Source: JAZDLC01 sp043802345 | Lineage (GTDB): Bacteria > Planctomycetota > B15-G4 > JADJEK01 | DNA length: 15,201 nt | Assembly (NCBI GenBank): GCA_043802345.1 | Contig: JAZDLC010000436.1 | Location: 1-15,201 of the forward strand | Reading direction: 5' to 3' | Part shown: positions 1-7,417 of the stretch, piece by piece | Layout of the letters: each line of letters begins with the position of its first letter | Position numbering within the stretch: position 1 is the stretch's first letter | Notes under the pieces: model-generated | Databases searched by the model: none | The model's input: the letters and a program-made list of their open reading frames with translations, nothing else | Told to the model about the DNA's origin: nothing | Program-made: the position numbers and the translations under genes

Positions 1-1746
1 GGCGACGATGTTCACCGGCTGTGGATGTTCGGGCTGCTGCTGGTCCTCACGCTGATTCTCGTCTACCACCCTCCCTTCCCGTCCGAACTCGACCTCTACC
101 ACCTGGGAGAGCGCGTGACCCCTGGCATCGCGGCTCTTCAGGGCGAGGCCCCCTACCGGGACGTCCACCTGCAGCATGGCCTGGTCGAGAACGCGCTCCG
201 GCCGGCGCTCGGGTTCTTCCTCTTTGGAGCGACCCTGGAGACAGAGCAGTTCGGCTACGCGGCCATGATCGCCCTCGCCTACGGCGCGTTCTTGCTCCTT
301 TGCCTGCAGCTCTTTCAATCGCGCGTTCTCGCGTTGCTGCTGACTCTGGTCCTCGCCTGCGACGGATTCGGCGTGGCCGAGCGTCTGACCGGCTTCCTCC
401 TGGTGCTGGCCTTGCTGGCGCTGGACCTCCGCCAGGCCCGCGGCGCGGATGGTTCGGCCCTGGCCAGGACGATTCGCTGGCCTCTGCGACTCGCCGGCGC
501 CCTGGCCGCCTTGTGCCTCTTCTTCAGCCTGGATACGGGGCTCTACGCCCTGGGGTGCGCGACGCTGTTCCTCGCCCTGGAATCGTTCGGACGCACCGAG
601 CGGCTTGCCCGCCGGGCTGTTCCGCTCCTCGATTTCTGGGCCGGCGTGCTGGCCGGCATGCTGCCGTTCGTGCTCTATCTGGCCGGGGAACAGGCGCTGC
701 TCGCATTCTTGCAGAATTCCTGGGACCAGCTCCGGCTCCAGCTCACGCTGTTCGGTCTGCCGTTCCCGTCAGTGCGGGAAATCGCCGCGCCGCTCCGGTC
801 GGGACAGGTCTCGTTCGGCGCCTGGCTTGGGCAGCCCGCGCTGCTCGGCTTGCTGGTGCCCGCGAGCACCCTGGCCCTCGCGGCCGTCCTCCTGCGGCGA
901 TCGATTTGCAGATCGCTCCGGCGTACCGACTACCTGCTGCTGCTGTTGGTCCTGGCCCAGTTGCTCCTCTTCCGCAGCGCCCTGGGACGCTCGGACGCGG
1001 GGCACTTCGCGTATGCGGCGGCCCTGCTCTGGCCGACGCTGTTCCTGCTGGGGGAGTCGATCTTGCTCGCTCCCCCACCGCGCTCACGCTCACGCCTGCT
1101 GCCGAGGGTGGCTCCAGTCGCCTTGCTGGCGCTCTGGATGGTCACGTCCCACGCCCCGCTCTACGGCCTGGCCATGCACCTCCAGCGGCTCTCGCACCCC
1201 TCGGCTGACCTGCCGAGGGTGCCTTACTGCAGGCTTCCCCTCGACCGGGCGGGTCATGTCCAGGTTCCAATCGGCCAGGCGCGGCGCATCGCCTCCCTGG
1301 CCTCCTTCATCCAGGAACGTCTCCCCCCCGGCGAGCCGCTGTTCGACTTCTCGAACGCCAGCGCGATCCACTTCCTGCTGGAGCGCCGCAGCCCGAGCCG
1401 CTTCTTCCTGGCCGCCTATGCCGGCACCGAGGACTTGCAGTGGGAGTTGATCACCGAACTGGAACGGAGCCGTCCCCGGCTCGTTCTCCGAGACAGCCCG
1501 CTCGGCGTCCCGGTGCTTGACGGGGATTCCATGGAGAAGCGCCTGCCGATCGTGGCCGACTACCTCGCGCGGACGTACGAACCAGGCGGGCGGTACTCCT
1601 TCGGTGAGATCCTGACGCGGCGCCGCCTGAAGTCCCCGGTCCCCGTCACCTTCTCAGCGTCCGCACAAGCGGAGCCGCTTCAACCCGCAAACCTGGCGGA
1701 GCTTCTCCGGCAGGAGATCGCGCAAAGCCGGACCCGGCGCCGCTAG
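1..1746 (+). CDS. Polytopic membrane protein, glycosyltransferase-like, 5' end probably outside the window
   Basis: The frame is open from the first base, and an ATG at position 25 falls just before the first membrane segment with no visible ribosome binding site, so the true start may lie upstream. From that ATG it would be 573 residues. About the first 380 residues are a chain of Leu/Ala/Val-rich membrane segments, roughly eight to eleven, separated by short Arg-rich loops. An early periplasmic-type loop has acidic and His residues (PSELDLYHLGERV, then EAPYRDVHLQHG). The last ~190 residues are soluble and contain RRSPSRFFLAAY and a segment on Arg/Leu-rich strands. This layout resembles polytopic GT-C glycosyltransferases or related dolichol-phosphate-sugar-using enzymes, which carry acidic residues in the first extracytoplasmic loop, but I see no diagnostic motif. 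Function is therefore unassigned. The gene ends with TAG and is convergent with the beta-helix gene. Confidence 0.75.
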   Translation, partial: GDDVHRLWMFGLLLVLTLILVYHPPFPSELDLYHLGERVTPGIAALQGEAPYRDVHLQHGLVENALRPALGFFLFGATLETEQFGYAAMIALAYGAFLLLCLQLFQSRVLALLLTLVLACDGFGVAERLTGFLLVLALLALDLRQARGADGSALARTIRWPLRLAGALAALCLFFSLDTGLYALGCATLFLALESFGRTERLARRAVPLLDFWAGVLAGMLPFVLYLAGEQALLAFLQNSWDQLRLQLTLFGLPFPSVREIAAPLRSGQVSFGAWLGQPALLGLLVPASTLALAAVLLRRSICRSLRRTDYLLLLLVLAQLLLFRSALGRSDAGHFAYAAALLWPTLFLLGESILLAPPPRSRSRLLPRVAPVALLALWMVTSHAPLYGLAMHLQRLSHPSADLPRVPYCRLPLDRAGHVQVPIGQARRIASLASFIQERLPPGEPLFDFSNASAIHFLLERRSPSRFFLAAYAGTEDLQWELITELERSRPRLVLRDSPLGVPVLDGDSMEKRLPIVADYLARTYEPGGRYSFGEILTRRRLKSPVPVTFSASAQAEPLQPANLAELLRQEIAQSRTRRR

Positions 1747-1791
1747 GGGCGGCGGGGCAATCACCTCGAGGCACACGGCGCGGTCAGGTTC

Positions 1792-1881
1792 GTACTCGTA
1801 CTCGAATGATGCGCGCCGCGCGGGGGTGGGACGGGAGAATCGCGTACGAGTACCGTCGCTAAAGCGACTGAGTATGAGTAC
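1792..1881. repeat. GTACTC/GAGTAC hexamer repeat cluster with dyad symmetry
   Basis: Two tandem GTACTC units lie at 1792-1803. Two inverted 12-base copies follow, each with one mismatch to the reverse complement: 1842-1853 (GCGTAC then GAGTAC) and 1870-1881 (GAGTAT then GAGTAC). A separate small hairpin, GTCGCT-AA-AGCGAC, sits between them at 1855-1868. The left arm could pair with either right arm, so two alternative stem-loops are possible. The cluster fills the gap between two convergent genes, where it might act as a bidirectional terminator, but no T tract follows. Confidence 0.6.
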
Positions 1882-1890
1882 GGGAAGAAG

Positions 1891-3108
1891 TTACGGGAAG
1901 TCGTTCACCCCGCCGGCGACGTTCGAGTACCCCTCATTCCCGGCGGCGCCGGCGGATTCGACGATGCTGTCGCTCCCATTGGCCCGGTTCAGCTTGAGGA
2001 AATTCTGATCGCCGCTGACGCGGATCCCGTCACCCGAATTCCCCTTGGTGACGTTTTCCACCAGGCAGTTTGCGTTTGATCCGCTGGCGATCAGGATCCC
2101 ATGCCCCCCCGAGGTCCCGACCGAGTTGTTCCTGCAGTTGTTCTTGCGCAGTTTGTGGAACGAGCCGGCGATCTTGATCCCGCCTCCCGAGTTCGACTTG
2201 CAGGAGTTGCCCGACACATCGGCCCCTTCCTGGTCGTTCCGTACCGAGAGCCCGATTCCTCCGTTGCCGTTGGTCTTGTTCTTCACCACGGACCCGCCGG
2301 TAAACGTGACCAATCCGGATTCTCCGTAGCGGATCCCTTCCGAGGTGTTCGTGCTGGCCGTGTTGCTCTTGATATCGCAGACGCCGACCACATGGATGCC
2401 GATTCCCGTGTTCAGGTGTGCCTGGTTGCTCTTGACGTCATTCTGCAATCCGTAGACCCGGATCCCGCCAGCCCCGTTCGAGCGCGACGTGCACCGCTGG
2501 ACTAGCGAGGAGTTCGCATTGACGACGATGCCCCATGACTCGTTCCCCTCCGTGAAAGTATCTCGCACCATGTGGGAGCAGGTGTCCTCGATGAAGACGC
2601 CGATCCCCGTGCCCGGAGTCGCCTCCATGCCGCTGAAGACGCACTTGTCGACGATCACCTCGAAGGTGGTGTTGGCGTCCACTCCCCCATCGTCACCCGT
2701 GACGCCAATGCAGTCGACGATGGCCACTCCCACCGAATCCCGGATCCGGATCTGCGCAGTCCCATCGTCATGGACGGAGTCCACCTTGAAGCCGGAGATG
2801 GTCACCAGCCGTGAATCCCGGATCAGAAAACCAAGAGAGACTTTCGGTCGCGTCGACGTGTTGCGGATGATCGTCAGCGACTCCTGGGCCGCTCCCGTCC
2901 CGGTGGTATAGTCGATGGTCACCATCTCCGCGTACGTCCCCGGCTGGGCGCGGATGGTGTCATGCGGGTCGCTGTTGGCGAGAGCCGCGTTGACCACCGA
3001 CTGGAGCGAGAAGGGTGGCGCGACGACGAAGGTATCGGCCAGCAGGGACCCGGGGGCCGTCAGCGACAACACCGCGGGCAACAGGAAGCGGCGTATGGAT
3101 GTCTTCAT
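1891..3108 (-). CDS. Secreted right-handed parallel beta-helix repeat protein (NosD/pectate-lyase-like fold)
   Basis: 405 residues. The N-terminus is a clear signal peptide: basic MKTSIRR, a hydrophobic core, and likely cleavage after SLLA near residue 24. The opening of the mature protein (SLQSVVNAALANSDPHDTI, then PGTYAE) matches the start of many beta-helix proteins, where a 'period of X happens, giving P-G-x-Y' segment precedes the coils. From about residue 90 to 380 there are repeated short strands ending in Asn, Gly or Ser, such as GIGVFIEDT, GIRVYG, GIHVVG, GIRYGE, GIKIAG, GILIASG and GIRVSG. These are PbH1-type rungs. Such proteins bind or cleave polysaccharides, but I see no catalytic triad I could name, so binding or adhesion is equally possible. 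The ATG at 3108 has GGTGAG five bases upstream. No lipobox or anchor is visible. It is convergent with the membrane-protein gene and lies 164 bases downstream of the propeller gene on the same strand. Confidence 0.85.
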   Translation of the reverse strand: MKTSIRRFLLPAVLSLTAPGSLLADTFVVAPPFSLQSVVNAALANSDPHDTIRAQPGTYAEMVTIDYTTGTGAAQESLTIIRNTSTRPKVSLGFLIRDSRLVTISGFKVDSVHDDGTAQIRIRDSVGVAIVDCIGVTGDDGGVDANTTFEVIVDKCVFSGMEATPGTGIGVFIEDTCSHMVRDTFTEGNESWGIVVNANSSLVQRCTSRSNGAGGIRVYGLQNDVKSNQAHLNTGIGIHVVGVCDIKSNTASTNTSEGIRYGESGLVTFTGGSVVKNKTNGNGGIGLSVRNDQEGADVSGNSCKSNSGGGIKIAGSFHKLRKNNCRNNSVGTSGGHGILIASGSNANCLVENVTKGNSGDGIRVSGDQNFLKLNRANGSDSIVESAGAAGNEGYSNVAGGVNDFP

Positions 3109-3233
3109 GAGATCTCACCATTCTCGGAGCCAGGTGCTTGAAAAGCCGTGCCTCGCCGGGCCGTCACGGCCATTCCCAGCGGCGTGGGGGCTGCCTGAAC
3201 GATCCTATCCTGGGTGGAATCGACAGCATGCGG

Positions 3234-3272
3234 CAAAAAAAGGCAGATCGTCTCACCCGGCCGCCGCTGGCG
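3234..3272 (-). terminator. Possible weak transcription terminator (T7 tract) after the propeller gene
   Basis: On the minus strand a GC-rich stretch directly follows the propeller-gene stop, and about 32 bases after the stop comes a run of seven T (the A run at 3234-3240). I do not see a strong perfect stem in front of the T run, so this is only a tentative intrinsic terminator. If it does not work, the beta-helix gene could be read through from the propeller operon. Confidence 0.25.
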
Positions 3273-4556
3273 TCATGCCTCGGGGAACTTCAAGCAGTAG
3301 ACGGCACTCTCCCGCAGGGCCGCATAGATGCGGGTGGACTGCCCCACCGGCTGGCCGACAATCGGACCCGGGAGCTGGACCCTGTCTGTCCGCGTGAGGT
3401 CCGGGCGGAGCAGATCGACGCGCCCGCCGCTCAGGAAGATCGCCACGCCGGCCGGAGTGAACACCGGCGCCGCCACCGGATTCGAGCTGATCACGGCGGT
3501 GTTTTTCAGCTTTCCGGTGACCGGGTTGAGTTCGCTCAGGCTGTTCCCCTTGAAGGCCAGCAGCAGGCGGCCCTGCTGGATCGCCGACCCGACGAATGCG
3601 CCCACTGCCTGGTGACTCCACAGTTCGTGCCCCGTGGCCAGATCGAGTCCGACCACGCTCCCGAGAGATGTGCCGACAATCGCCACCGAGGGAAAGCCGG
3701 CCAGCACGGTGATCGGAGCGGAGATCTGCCCGCTCAGGCGCGCGCTCCAGGCCTGCACGCCATTCTCCACCTGGTACGCCACCACCGATCCCTGCGACGT
3801 GGCCACCAGTACCAACTCCCCACCGATCACCGGGGGCGCGGTCACCTCGCCGTAGACCTGGGCACGCCCCAGGAGGCGCAAGCTTGCGGCGTCATGAATC
3901 TCGAGACTTGAGCCGTCGGTCATGGCGACGAGCTGCTCGGGACCCGACACGAGCGGGAACAGGTAGGCGGCGTCCCCGGTTTCCACCCTCTTCCGCTGTC
4001 CGTTCGTCGGGTCGAGGGAAACCAGCGCTCCCAGGCTGGTGCCGACGACCAGGTTTCCGTCCGCCATCGCGGGCGCTCCGGTCACCGGGCCTCCCACGGC
4101 GGCATGCCACAATTCCCTGCCCGAGGTGGAGGAGAGGGCGTGGACCGTCCCGCCGTTGGTGCAGACGACGACCTGTCCGCCGAAGACCGTGACGCTCAGA
4201 GGATCAGATGGGAAAGTGGCCGCCCAACCGATGTTCGGACCCCCTTCCAGTGCTGGGATGTTCGGATCCTCCTCCAACCCGGGCACGCCCCCTTCGTCAC
4301 GAAACGGATCGTAGTCCGGGGGATCCGCTGGCAGGGGCGGATTCTCGAACTCGGGTGGTTCGAGCACCTTTGGGGGATTCCGCGGCCGTGGAGGCGATTT
4401 CTGCGCGGAGGCAGCGGAAGAGAACATGACCAGAAGGAGCACCACCGGGAACAGGCCGGCCTTCGCCGCGCGAGAAGGTTCCGCGAGGGCGGAGGTTGCG
4501 CCTCTCGTGCGCAGTGGCACGCGCGGGGAGGGGGTTGCTCCTGGGACCGCATTCAT
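3273..4556 (-). CDS. Exported PQQ-like beta-propeller repeat protein
   Basis: 427 residues with the start chosen at 4556, where ATG follows GAGGG at a normal distance and lies 13 bases after the stop of the zinc-ribbon gene; longer readings of this frame run through the acidic-tail repeat and are implausible. A basic N-region of ~33 residues is followed by a hydrophobic segment (LFPVVLLLVMF) and an SSAASA cleavage site near residue 51, so it is exported. Residues ~53-105 are Pro- and acid-rich and probably disordered. Residues ~110-427 are propeller blades with the PQQ-type pattern: GGTVHALSSTSGRELW, LGALVSLDPTNGQ, QGSVVAYQVENGVQAW, LGSVVGLDLATGHELW. This resembles BamB and PQQ-dehydrogenase propellers but lacks obvious quinone-binding or heme motifs, so a protein-protein interaction or structural role is likelier than catalysis. 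It is co-oriented and nearly abutting with the zinc-ribbon gene, suggesting one operon. Confidence 0.85.
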   Translation of the reverse strand: MNAVPGATPSPRVPLRTRGATSALAEPSRAAKAGLFPVVLLLVMFSSAASAQKSPPRPRNPPKVLEPPEFENPPLPADPPDYDPFRDEGGVPGLEEDPNIPALEGGPNIGWAATFPSDPLSVTVFGGQVVVCTNGGTVHALSSTSGRELWHAAVGGPVTGAPAMADGNLVVGTSLGALVSLDPTNGQRKRVETGDAAYLFPLVSGPEQLVAMTDGSSLEIHDAASLRLLGRAQVYGEVTAPPVIGGELVLVATSQGSVVAYQVENGVQAWSARLSGQISAPITVLAGFPSVAIVGTSLGSVVGLDLATGHELWSHQAVGAFVGSAIQQGRLLLAFKGNSLSELNPVTGKLKNTAVISSNPVAAPVFTPAGVAIFLSGGRVDLLRPDLTRTDRVQLPGPIVGQPVGQSTRIYAALRESAVYCLKFPEA

Positions 4557-4569
4557 GAGGAACAAGCCC

Positions 4570-4893
4570 TCAGAGCACTTCGTCCTGATCGTCATCGACG
4601 AAGTCGCCGTCGTCGTCGTCGACCGGTACCCCGCTTGGATCGTTGTCGTCGTCCTCATCCTCATCCTCCTCCTCCTCGTCGTCGTCGTCTTCTTCGTCGT
4701 CGTCCGAGCAGTCGTACCCGAGGTCATCATCCTCGTCACTGATGATTTCATCCTCGGGGAGAAGGTCCTCGAGATCATCGTCCTCAAAGGAAGCGTCGCA
4801 TTCCGGACAGAGCTTGTGCGACCGGATGTACTCCAGATCATCCGGATCCGCGATAAGTTCGCCGCAGTAGGGACATTCGAATGTGAAAGGCAT
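4570..4893 (-). CDS. Small zinc-ribbon protein with a long poly-acidic C-terminal tail
   Basis: 107 residues. The N-terminus carries a zinc-ribbon pattern, C7-P-Y-C10 and C29-P-E-C32, with an 18-residue spacer (CxxC-x18-CxxC). From residue 37 to the end it is mostly Asp and Glu, including an unbroken run of 20 acidic residues at 64-83. The tail also has one further Cys at 62. No signal peptide or membrane segment is seen, so it should be cytoplasmic. A tail like this could bind basic proteins, metal ions or RNA polymerase-type surfaces, but I do not recognise a named family. The tail is encoded by an in-frame GAC/GAG/GAT triplet repeat. The start at 4893 lacks a strong ribosome binding site. 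It is preceded by a good sigma-70-like promoter at 4938-4965 and its stop is 13 bases before the propeller gene, so the two are likely co-transcribed. Confidence 0.75.
   Translation of the reverse strand: MPFTFECPYCGELIADPDDLEYIRSHKLCPECDASFEDDDLEDLLPEDEIISDEDDDLGYDCSDDDEEDDDDEEEEDEDEDDDNDPSGVPVDDDDGDFVDDDQDEVL
4645..4705 (-). repeat. In-frame triplet repeat (GAY/GAR) encoding an acidic run
   Basis: On the plus strand this is a nearly continuous string of GTC, CTC, ATC and TTC triplets, read on the minus strand as Asp/Glu codons. Gain or loss of units would keep the frame of the zinc-ribbon gene and only change the tail length. The long Ser-rich and Val-rich readings on the plus strand across this tract are artefacts of it. 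Confidence 0.8.
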
Positions 4894-4937
4894 GACGGGT
4901 TCGCCCAGCTCGCATCAGAAGGATCGAGAAAACTGCC

Positions 4938-4965
4938 CTTCTACCCGGTGCATTCGTCCTGTCAA
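4938..4965 (-). promoter_or_regulatory. Sigma-70-type promoter for the zinc-ribbon/propeller operon
   Basis: On the minus strand a perfect TTGACA (complement at 4960-4965) is followed after 16 bases by TAGAAG (complement at 4938-4943; four of six match TATAAT). Transcription would begin near 4931, leaving a leader of about 38 bases before the ATG at 4893. No operator is obvious. Confidence 0.55.
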
Positions 4966-5296
4966 GCAGACCCGGAAGTAACAAATTCATCTCCCTGCCC
5001 TGGCAAGTTGCCCGGACAAATCCGCCGCCTCCGAGCCCCCTCCGCTTCCCGCCGCGTCGACCTCCCTCGAACGGGGCGGAGCCCCCCGGCGCTGGGCCGT
5101 GTTGCAGGAATGACCCATCACTTGCCACCCCGGGAGGGTGTTTGATTCCCGCGGAACGATCTAGATTGCGCTCGACGCCAGTCGCTGTGCATCATATGTT
5201 CAATTCAGGAGTTGCAGGCCTTGGCAGGCGCAGCCACACGGCTCCGGCGACTTGTCGTGATCGGGGTTGTGGGCGTCAGCCTCCGGCGGAGGGTTG
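4966..5296. other. Intergenic region between divergent zinc-ribbon and histidine-kinase genes
   Basis: This ~330-base stretch holds no convincing gene. It is GC-rich on the left (4990-5100) and more AT-rich around 5140-5210. A TTGCGC at 5166-5171 followed by AT-rich CATCATATG at 5190-5198 is a weak candidate for a kinase-gene promoter, with spacing of 18-20 bases, longer than ideal. The region right before the kinase start contains its ribosome binding site. I saw no sigma-54 element, riboswitch or repeat. Confidence 0.4.
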
Positions 5297-6784
5297 ATGG
5301 CAACGGAGCAGTCGTACCTCGACGATCTGGAGCGACGTCTTCCCACCGTAGAGGTGGATCTGGAGGGTGTCGTCCTGGAGGTCGGTTCAGCGACCCGGGA
5401 GCTGCTTGGCCTCCAGCACGCCGGATTGATCGGCAGGCGCTTCGACGAGATCTTCCCGGAAGACGATTCCGGGCATGCCGGGTCGCGGATGCTGACCACG
5501 GATCTCTGGGACCAGACCCGGCCTTCGCGCTTCAGGCTGGTCGTCCTCGACCACCCCTCGAAAGACCGCAAGCTCCATCTCCTGTTCGAGCAGGATGACC
5601 TGTACCGGGCCCGGAAGGAATGCATCGGCCTGACGCGCCTGGCGTCGGCGGGGAGGCTGATCTCCAGCATTGTGCACGAGATCAACAACCCCCTGTCGGG
5701 GATCATCGGCTACTCCCAGCTCCTGCTGATGCGTGAACTCGAGGCTGACGTCCGGGGATCTCTGGAGAAGGTGTACGGAGAGGCGCTCAGAGCAAGCCGG
5801 ATCGTGCGCAACCTGCTCGACTTCTCGCGGCGGCGCGCAACCACGCGGGGCGGCGTTCGTCTCGGCCGGGTCCTGCGCAAGGCGCTGGAACTGAAGGCGC
5901 ACGACCTGCGCGTCCGAAACGTGAGCGTCCACCTGGACGTCCCCGATTCCCTGCCCATGGTGTACGGGGACCAGCATCAGCTCCTGCAGGTATTCGTGAA
6001 TCTGATCAGCAACTCCGAGCAGGCGATGTACGGCTCGGATCAAGGCGGGAGGATCTCGTTTCACTCCTCGGTGAACAAGGACACGATCTCGCTGATCCTC
6101 GAGGACACCGGGCCAGGCGTCCCCGAGGAGCTTCGCTCCCGCGTGTTCGAGCCGTTCTTCACCACCAAGGGCGAGGGGATGGGGACCGGCCTGGGACTCT
6201 CCCTCTGCCGCGAGATCCTGAGCAAGCAACAGGCCTCGATTCGCCTGCTGGGGAACCAGGAGAGTGGGGCCGCGTTTCAGCTCTTGTTCCAGATGTTCCA
6301 TGCGGACAGCAAGGATCTTGTCACGGAACAGAGGCCGCGCCAGGTTCCTCGCGTGCGAGGGAAGCGCCTGGTCGTGGTCGAGGATGACCCTGTTTGCCGC
6401 TCGATGATCGCCGAGGCGTTCGAGAGGAACGGCAACACGGTGCATGTCTTCGACCGGAGCGAGGTGGCGCTGCGGTTTCTCCGGTCTCGTGTGGTGGACC
6501 TGGTCATTTCCGATCTGCACCGGCCGGGCCTCAATGGACTGGAGTTCCACAAGCGCGTCGCCATGTTCGACCCGTCGCTCGCCAGCCGGATCCTCTTCCT
6601 GACGGGAGACACGCTCAATCCGGAGTTGCTCGTCCTCCTGAAGAAGACCGGCAACCTCCACCTGGCCAAGCCGGTGCTCCTGCATGATCTCTTTGGAGCG
6701 GTCCAGAAACTGCTTGCCAGACCAGGGACCCAACAGAAGACTCTGTTCACGGTCGACGAGCGGTCGACCGATCCACAATCCTGA
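5297..6784 (+). CDS. Hybrid sensor histidine kinase with C-terminal receiver domain
   Basis: 495 residues from the ATG at 5297, chosen because GGCGGAGGG precedes it; an upstream TTG at 5267 would add ten residues but lacks such a site. No membrane segment or signal peptide is present, so it is cytoplasmic. Residues ~15-105 look PAS-like (VDLEGVVLEVG, LLGLQHAGLIGRRFDEIFPED). The HisKA H-box is SSIVHEINNPLSG, with H127 the expected phosphoacceptor. The ATPase has an N-box (NLISNSEQAM, N235/N239), a G1 box DTGPGVP at 270-276, an F box (EPFFTTKGEG) and a G2 box GTGLGLSL at 297-304. Residues ~356-475 are a receiver: acidic pair E362-D364, phospho-acceptor D406 (ISDLHRPGLNG), T436 and K458. Thus autophosphorylation and transfer to its own receiver are expected; no Hpt domain follows. 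The CvpA gene starts 31 bases later and may be co-transcribed. Confidence 0.93.
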   Translation: MATEQSYLDDLERRLPTVEVDLEGVVLEVGSATRELLGLQHAGLIGRRFDEIFPEDDSGHAGSRMLTTDLWDQTRPSRFRLVVLDHPSKDRKLHLLFEQDDLYRARKECIGLTRLASAGRLISSIVHEINNPLSGIIGYSQLLLMRELEADVRGSLEKVYGEALRASRIVRNLLDFSRRRATTRGGVRLGRVLRKALELKAHDLRVRNVSVHLDVPDSLPMVYGDQHQLLQVFVNLISNSEQAMYGSDQGGRISFHSSVNKDTISLILEDTGPGVPEELRSRVFEPFFTTKGEGMGTGLGLSLCREILSKQQASIRLLGNQESGAAFQLLFQMFHADSKDLVTEQRPRQVPRVRGKRLVVVEDDPVCRSMIAEAFERNGNTVHVFDRSEVALRFLRSRVVDLVISDLHRPGLNGLEFHKRVAMFDPSLASRILFLTGDTLNPELLVLLKKTGNLHLAKPVLLHDLFGAVQKLLARPGTQQKTLFTVDERSTDPQS

Positions 6785-6795
6785 CCGATCCACAA
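6766..6795 (+). repeat. 13-base direct repeat across the kinase stop codon
   Basis: GACCGATCCACAA occurs at 6766-6778 and again at 6783-6795, offset by 17 bases. The TGA stop (6782-6784) overlaps the start of the second copy. A nearby GGTCGAC also occurs twice (6751-6757 and 6762-6768). The pattern looks like a small duplication at the gene's 3' end rather than a functional site. Confidence 0.6.
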
Positions 6796-6815
6796 CCCCG
6801 AAGAGAACTCCAGCC

Positions 6816-7412
6816 GTGCAGCAGTACTTCCAGTCGCTCGGGCCGATCGACGTCGGCGCCCTGATCATCATCGCCTTCAACGTCATCATGGGCCTGGTGC
6901 GCGGATTCGTCTGGCAACTCGTGCGGCTCGGGACGATCGTGGCCGCCCTCATCCTGGCGCGCACCTTCGCGGGAAACGTGGCGGCTCAGTTGGGTCGGAT
7001 CTTCTCGGTGGAGCCGCCCGCGGACCGGATCCTCGCCTACTTCGTGATTCTGTTTGGCGTCTTCGCCGTCGGCACTCTGCTGGCGCTCGTGCTGCGCAAG
7101 ATGCTCGCGGCCATGAAGCTGCAGTCGTACGACCGGTTGTTCGGAGCTATCCTCGGGGGCGTCAAGGGGGCCGCCATCGTGGTGGTGATCGTCCTGCTCC
7201 TCTCGCAATTCCGGGGTGCATCCGCGCTGCAGGAGGCGCTCGGGAAATCGGAGTCGGCCCGACTGACGGACGTGATCGTCGAGCGGGTCGAGCCGTTGTT
7301 TCCTGATTCTGTCCGGGAGGAGTTCCAGAAGTGGTGGGACGAGATCCAATCGAAGATCCCGTCCGTGCCGTCCGCGCCGGCGGGCGGGACACCGGGAGGG
7401 GAAGGGAAGTAG
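6816..7412 (+). CDS. CvpA-family inner membrane protein
   Basis: 198 residues. The start is taken as GTG at 6816, with GAAGAGA about ten bases upstream; a longer reading from 6684 would overlap the kinase gene by 100 bases. Four membrane segments are visible at about residues 14-29, 37-55, 72-93 and 112-130. Family hallmarks are an early G-x-x-R-G-F-x-x-Q turn (GLVRGFVWQ, 26-34) and the conserved D-R-L-F-G-x-x-x-G-x-x-K-G motif (DRLFGAILGGVKG, 106-118) at the start of the last segment. The cytoplasmic or periplasmic tail (~130-198) is amphipathic and then Pro/Gly-rich. CvpA proteins are linked to colicin V production, envelope integrity and bile resistance in enterobacteria; the biochemical role is unclear. 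It sits 31 bases after the kinase gene on the same strand and is convergent with the H-box gene, whose stop is 5 bases away. Confidence 0.9.
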   Translation: MQQYFQSLGPIDVGALIIIAFNVIMGLVRGFVWQLVRLGTIVAALILARTFAGNVAAQLGRIFSVEPPADRILAYFVILFGVFAVGTLLALVLRKMLAAMKLQSYDRLFGAILGGVKGAAIVVVIVLLLSQFRGASALQEALGKSESARLTDVIVERVEPLFPDSVREEFQKWWDEIQSKIPSVPSAPAGGTPGGEGK

Positions 7413-7417
7413 CACTC

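Noticed and set aside
21..1208. Long plus-strand frame of 395 residues overlapping the membrane-protein gene
   Set aside because: It is Arg/Pro/Ala-rich without motifs, a typical high-GC shadow; the other frame gives a coherent chain of membrane segments.
4557..4841. N-terminal extension of the propeller protein over the zinc-ribbon gene
   Set aside because: It would be a Thr/Arg-rich reading of the repeat; the ATG at 4556 has a ribosome binding site and is followed by a signal peptide.
4643..4870. Plus-strand poly-Ser frame
   Set aside because: It is another reading of the same triplet repeat with no start signal.
4838..5128. 96-residue minus-strand frame in the intergenic region
   Set aside because: It overlaps the zinc-ribbon gene start and its promoter, and its composition (Gly/Arg-rich) looks non-coding.
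4426..5145. Plus-strand frame with a Val/Ile/Leu-rich stretch that looks like a membrane segment
   Set aside because: The stretch is the antisense of the Asp/Glu triplet repeat, so the hydrophobicity is an artefact.
4966..5296. Riboswitch or sigma-54 promoter in the divergent intergenic region
   Set aside because: A TGGCAAGTTGCC string resembles a sigma-54 site but its GG-GC spacing is too short, and no riboswitch consensus is visible.
5387..6964. 525-residue minus-strand frame opposite the histidine kinase
   Set aside because: The opposite strand carries all kinase and receiver motifs at conserved spacing; the antisense frame has none.
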